Assembly (NCBI RefSeq): GCF_003672135.1
Contig: NC_039513.1
Coordinates: forward strand, 372,001 to 436,000
Source: Ooceraea biroi
Taxonomy: Eukaryota > Arthropoda > Insecta > Hymenoptera > Formicidae
Reading direction: 5' to 3'
DNA length: 64,000 nt
Below, piece by piece: positions 59,641-64,000 of the stretch. The position numbers were made by a program, and so were the translations under genes. The notes beneath the pieces were generated by a model that was not told the DNA's origin, searched no databases, and saw only the letters and a program-made list of their open reading frames with translations. Within the stretch, counting starts at the first letter, position 1; the number at the start of each line of letters is the position of its first letter.

Positions 59641-59880
59641 ATATTCTGAGAATGTACGGAGAATGTACGAAAAATAATATACTGTACAGATATTAAAAGT
59701 ATGTTCTGTGAATACACGGAGAATGTACGAAAAATAATATACTGTACAGATATTAAAAGTATGTTCTGAGAATGTACGGAGAATGTACGAAAAATAATAT
59801 ACTGTACAGATATTAAAAGTATGTTCTGTGAATACACGGAGAATGTACGAAAAATAATATACTGCAAAAGATATTACTAG
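59641..59880. repeat. 60-bp minisatellite, four units
   Basis: Units are exactly 60 bases and end 'actgtacagatattaaaagt'. Two variants alternate ('gagaatgtacgg' and 'gtgaatacacgg'), so the true unit is a 120-bp dimer. A degraded tail continues to about 59970. The 97-codon frame across it is a product of the period and is not a gene. Confidence 0.9.
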
Positions 59881-61986
59881 TATATTCTGAGAATATACAA
59901 GAAATAATATACTATAAGAGATATTGTACAGATGTTCTCAGTATATTATGTTCAGTACGTACATTCACAGAATATGTATAGAATATTCGAATGATATCAT
60001 GTGCTGTTAGGGGGTCCTCTAATTTCCGCCATGGTTTAAACATAAGCAGTAATGAAAAGAAATATTCTTCCGGTCGATTATTAACATTATGTCTATAATG
60101 ATTAATAAGACATCCACGTTGACGCCGTTTAAGGTAATGACTATTATCTATTTTATAGTATTCAGTAATATTATTTCGCGGTTCGATGTCGTGATATCAT
60201 ACCATTGTGCGAATTCATAAAGAGACACAGATTCTAATTCTTCCGGTCTATTCGGATAATAATTATCTACTAAAGATGGATGAAATATATCTGTAGATTC
60301 ACCATCAAGAGCTTCAATTTCTTTACGATTTTTTAATTTCCTCTGCCGTATTATATTAACATCTAACCATTTAATCGTCGTATTTCGATCAGTCCCATAT
60401 AAAGGAATACCTAGCAATGTATCAGCAGCTTCAAGAGCCCCACATTCTCTACTGCTTATGGATCGTAAAGTGAAATTCCAAAGAACACTTGCCAATGATT
60501 TATTTTTATCATTCTTACAATTCGCAAGATCAAAATCGGATAACTCACTTTTCGCTGCTTTATTCAAATATTTAGTAACGTACCAAGTGAGCAATGTCGA
60601 CTTTTCACCAATAAATTGTATATCCATATTTCCTTCCCCATGCAGTAAGAAGAACAGGATTATAATCATTAATATCGACTTCATTATTTGTTCGAGGAAG
60701 ATCGTACAATCTGCTTTTATGTTTTAATTGTTTTCTACCTGCTATTGCAGTTGGCACATCTCTCATATTTAGTGTTTCAGTAACGGGACGAGGAAATCCA
60801 AACCGACACCTACGAATAACCTTACGTCCTACTTTTTTAGATCGAAGACAATAATCATTATGTTTGTGTCGTTGATGCGTATCAACGCGTCTGTACAATA
60901 ATGGCGAAATATTTTTATCTGGCATTTTGCAGCTTATGTATTTTAAAATAAATTTAAAAACTTCTTGAATAGAAGATTCACCGAAAATCGGTGCATCTTT
61001 AATCCAAATTAGTAAATGGAAATGTTGTATTGTCACGTCCCGGTAAAAATCGAACTTTCTCTTTTCTCTCAACGGTCCGAACGACGCGCACAAGACGCAC
61101 CTCGGAACCGCCATTTTGTCGGTACTCCTACTTCCACGAGGGACGTCCCACTCTCCAACCCACTCTCACGAGAGAGGGGACCCCCACTACCGAACCGCCG
61201 CAGCACCGAGCCGCCGAAAACAAAGGACCTCAGTGCAGGACCGGAAAAATTCAGTTCGACTCGCGACTCCGAACCAAGAGGTTCACTCGACACTCAAGGC
61301 CCACGGTTAGCCTTTTTCTATTTCAATCTCTAATTCGAACTTAGAACTTTTCCATTCCTTCGTATTTCGACTTAGAATATTTTTCAATCTTCGTATCTTG
61401 ACTTAGAATATTTTTTCAACCTTCGTATTTCGAACTTAGAACTTTTCCATTCCTTCGTATTTCGACTTAGAATATTTTTCAATCTTCGTATCTTGACTTA
61501 GAATATTTTTTTCAACCTTCGTATCTCGACTTAGAATATTTTTCAATACTAGTACTTCAGAGTTATCTTAGAGTTAGACGTTAGCATTAATAACCGTAGT
61601 AGTTAACTTAAATTTTGTAAGAACAATTGTATTTCCACCAATTCATTTTATTTAGAATATATGTATTTTGTGTGCTTGAATTACGATTTATTTTATTTTT
61701 GACCACCAAGCCGATTTGATCATAATTCAGCGACTATAAATTTTACGCAGCTACCTCAGTTTCGGTCATTGTGTTTGTGTGTGTGTGCAACCAACTAACG
61801 AGCCTACAGTGCGGACAACGCACGTTGGTCTTCATTCCGCTGAGCTGACAGTCTTACAGTGCGGACAACGCACGGGACGGTCACTCGGTAACGAATCCCT
61901 TTCCGCACCACTCTCATCACAAGGTACACCCTAACTGAGGCGCGCACGTTTTTAACATTAACTTTTGCATAAATGACGAAGTTCTA

Positions 61987-62427
61987 ATGCCGAAAACGAG
62001 ACGAGGAGGAAAGAAACACCGAGCAAGACGTTTAGCTCGTATATTTTCTAACTTAGAGTCAGTGAACACCGTTGTCTCGCAGTATTACGGCATCGAGCCT
62101 CACTACATTGACCCAGAGTACGAGGCACTTTTCCGACCACGCGACCGTGACACTACCAGGAATAACAATAATTCGATCACAACGCGACTCACGAAACCGA
62201 GAGTGACCAGCAACTCTGTCGTATCACATCGAGTGATTCTAATCACGAACGGAAGCAACGAAGCCACGTGGGCAACGAGACTGGTCCCCATTTCATGCAA
62301 CCTGCGGTACCCTCTGTGCCAAGATATTCCCGAGGGGGACCCTCGCCGAACTCATTACGATAGGCTGGCACAAGAGATCAAGGTACAGCGCTGGATCGAG
62401 AGTAACCAAGAACCCCTGGGTAAGTGA
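61987..62427 (+). CDS. LTR-encoded basic protein ORF-A (copy 2)
   Basis: 146 codons, differing from the 1533 ORF at only about three residues (DTTRN for DNNRN, and one His to Asn). The basic start MPKTRRGGKKHRARRL and the GTAAGT at the 3' end are retained. TATA and initiator motifs lie upstream in the same positions as in copy 1. Function is unknown; see the comparison of copies. Confidence 0.65.
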   Translation: MPKTRRGGKKHRARRLARIFSNLESVNTVVSQYYGIEPHYIDPEYEALFRPRDRDTTRNNNNSITTRLTKPRVTSNSVVSHRVILITNGSNEATWATRLVPISCNLRYPLCQDIPEGDPRRTHYDRLAQEIKVQRWIESNQEPLGK

Positions 62428-62632
62428 AATTATCATACTATTACCTCTCAACTTACACCGGCCTAATGATAAATTAATGAAGTTATCGACTCAGTCAAGT
62501 TAAAATTCAGAATATTAATACAGCTTTCTAATGATAAGTTAATGAAAGTAACTCATTCAAAGTAAAGGTCAGAACAGTATTGCAGTCGTCCATTAATGAG
62601 CTAATGAGGTTGATTCATTTTCATACAACCCG

Positions 62633-62890
62633 ATGGCACTTTGCGTGATCACGCGCGGATACAAAGACGTCGAAACACAAGCCGCGTTATGCGAACAATG
62701 CAAATCCTCACGAATCGGACCCATCTATCATAACGCGTACGCGAAAACGGAGACTCATAAATTGAACATCGGGCCCCGTGTGATTGATGTAATCTGTATA
62801 TATTGTTCCGCATCATTAACGACCTACCGACCGGCCCATAGATGCACACGTTGTTATAACGAAGTGATCGGCTTAATTAAGGGGAAGTAA
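62633..62890 (+). CDS. LTR-encoded CxxC protein ORF-B (copy 2)
   Basis: 85 codons with CEQC, CIYC and CTRC pairs. It differs from the 2179 ORF at about seven residues, many more than ORF-A over a longer stretch, yet all six paired cysteines are kept. The reading frame is undamaged. Function is unknown. Confidence 0.55.
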   Translation: MALCVITRGYKDVETQAALCEQCKSSRIGPIYHNAYAKTETHKLNIGPRVIDVICIYCSASLTTYRPAHRCTRCYNEVIGLIKGK

Positions 62891-64000
62891 ATTCAAATAA
62901 ATTCGCTATCGGCCACCCCTTCTATTGAACCGAAATTTTTCACAAAGAGCGACCCTGCCACCCTTCCGCGGGAACTGCACTCCTGGCGAAATCACTCTGA
63001 TCACGAGTATCCCCGGGTAGAATCCTCGGATTCGGTAACCCGAAACAGTGATCTAGTCCCGTGCTACACGTCCGAGTCCTGCATTCTTTGCAGCCGCGTT
63101 TAGCCGGGACGTAACAGTATACCTCTACCTTGATATTCTCGTCGCCAAAAATAGTGTGTTACTTCACCGATCGGACAATCTTTGGAACAAATAAAATCAA
63201 GCATTGCCCGAAATTTATTATCAAGAAATCTCGACGTTGATACAGGATCTTTAGCAACAAGTGCACTGGTACTCAATGAAGAGTTTTGCCATCCATTTAC
63301 TTCACGAATATATTCACCTAAATCGTCCCATAGCCATTCACCAGGACTTAATGTTAGAAACCATGTCGCAGGTCCGTAATGTTGTGTTCTGCAAGACAAA
63401 TCACTTCTCGGTCTACTCCAATATTGTTCCGTATTTCGAAGTGAAGAAAACATTGTATTTAAGTCAGATTCCAAAATTTCTTTCGACATAGCCTCTAAAT
63501 ACTCCGCAGCCGTGTAACGAATCCGTGGGTTAGTTATATTCAGTTTATGGTAAATTCCATGACGTAACTGACGAATAATCGCCTTATTTAACTCATAAAA
63601 CAAGAATTGTTGATTTACTCTAAATTGTGGATGCCTAGACGTAAAACGACATTTATCATATTCATGTTCCTGAAGTTTCACCGGTCTAGTTTCATCACAT
63701 TCGCCAATTACAACCAAGTGGGAATAAATCTGGAAAACATATAAAATCCAAATTTTTTTCCCGATTATCCAAGAGTGAATCCTGAATTGGTAACACTTGA
63801 TATAAGGTACTCGCAGTTTGATTTTCTTTATTTGCATGTAGAGGAACTATAATAAACTGCTCGTAATAACAATCATCTTTATCTTTTTGAGTCAGCATTG
63901 CCTTGCGTTGGTCATCTAATGTAACTTTTACATCATGTTTCATCTCTTGCATATGTAATTCTAAATTATTTACCGATTCACATTCTCTTGCATCATTTTC

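Larger units (their letters stand above)
61031..63116 (+). mobile_element. LTR-like unit, copy 2 (2,086 bp, TSD GTAT)
   Basis: Near-identical to 577-2664 with the same TGTCACGTCCCGG and CCGGGACGTAACA ends, flanked by GTAT at 61027-61030 and 63117-63120. Removing it and one GTAT makes the Helitron HUH region contiguous and in frame, which confirms the ends. The high identity to copy 1 indicates recent activity of the family. Confidence 0.85.
59975..64000 (-). pseudogene. Helitron Rep/helicase, split by LTR-like copy 2
   Basis: The N-side pieces (63100-64000, extending beyond the window) show HPQFRVNQQFLFYEL and the Helitron-like N-domain with ALVAKDPVSTSRF. The frame is cut at REYQGRG by the LTR-like unit. 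Beyond it (61030 downward) the HUH motif HFHLLIW follows directly, then ISPLLYRRVDTHQRHKHNDYC and CRFGFPRPVTE. After a frameshift near 60640 come STLLTWYVTKYLNKA and RECGALEAADTLLG. After another near 60155 come HYRHNVNNRPEEYFFSLLL and FKPWRKLED, ending about 59975. A further frame break is near 63720. The helicase motifs are missing. It would nick and rejoin single strands for rolling-circle transposition if intact. This copy is dead. Confidence 0.85.

Noticed and set aside
59574..59867. Repetitive 97-codon ORF; also considered as a CRISPR-like array
   Set aside because: The 60-bp period is a multiple of three, so the frame stays open by chance. Units are contiguous with no spacers, and the genome is eukaryotic.
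1..64000. tRNA, rRNA and snRNA genes
   Set aside because: No cloverleaf with recognisable A and B boxes and no rRNA-like stretch was seen by eye. A covariance-model scan would be needed to exclude them.

Overview
This is an arthropod, almost certainly insect, nuclear window. The best host evidence is a seven-exon odorant receptor gene of the insect 7-transmembrane OR family on the minus strand, with a decayed relative downstream of it on the same strand, as in the tandem OR arrays of Hymenoptera. The AT-rich background and the mix of mobile families fit an ant genome, but I infer that and cannot prove it. The OR (27958-33897) is the only host gene I can assemble with an unbroken reading frame. 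Nearly everything else is mobile DNA in various stages of decay. One 100-N assembly gap lies at 10528-10627.

Layout. 1-4140: AT-rich repeat carrying a 2,088 bp LTR-like unit (577-2664, 4-bp target duplication) that encodes two small ORFs. 4183-5244: Harbinger transposase relic. 5843-7074: Tc1/mariner-type transposase relic with two introns. 7267-8536: fold-back repeats. 9754-10527: pogo-like DDE relic. 10962-11859: Merlin transposase relic. 13549-16715 and 16785-19288: a SAM-domain gene followed on the same strand by a zinc-finger transposase. 21048-25862: a composite element with long terminal inverted repeats that contains a Harbinger transposase, a palindromic MITE and a SINE-like insertion. 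25929-26372: OR pseudogene. 27958-33897: intact OR, with a 1.5 kb palindromic TTAA-flanked MITE in its last intron.

36049-37571: element with inverted repeats and a nested LTR-like core. 37572-38106: relic of an uncharacterised repeat-associated protein. 38177-41274: one complete and one partial LTR-like unit, again carrying ORFs. 41275-49755: BEL/Pao polyprotein split by a 4.76 kb LTR-like insertion (44343-49103) and cut at both ends by related units. 49756-54800: long AT-rich, repeat-structured sequence that starts with the same LTR terminus. 55389-58916: a second two-gene transposon (transposase plus a putative DUF4806-type partner). 59004-59880: hairpin and minisatellite. 59975-64000: Helitron Rep/helicase relic on the minus strand, split at its HUH motif by a second, nearly identical copy of the 577-2664 unit (61031-63116).

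The most unusual system is a family of LTR-like units with termini TGTNACGTCC...ACGTNACA and 4-bp target duplications. Their LTR-like sequence itself carries a promoter-like region and one or two genes. The first encodes a protein with an invariant arginine/lysine-rich N-terminus, the second a protein with three CxxC pairs. In the 38 kb unit the two ORFs can be spliced in frame. Members of this family have broken the BEL/Pao and Helitron genes in this window.
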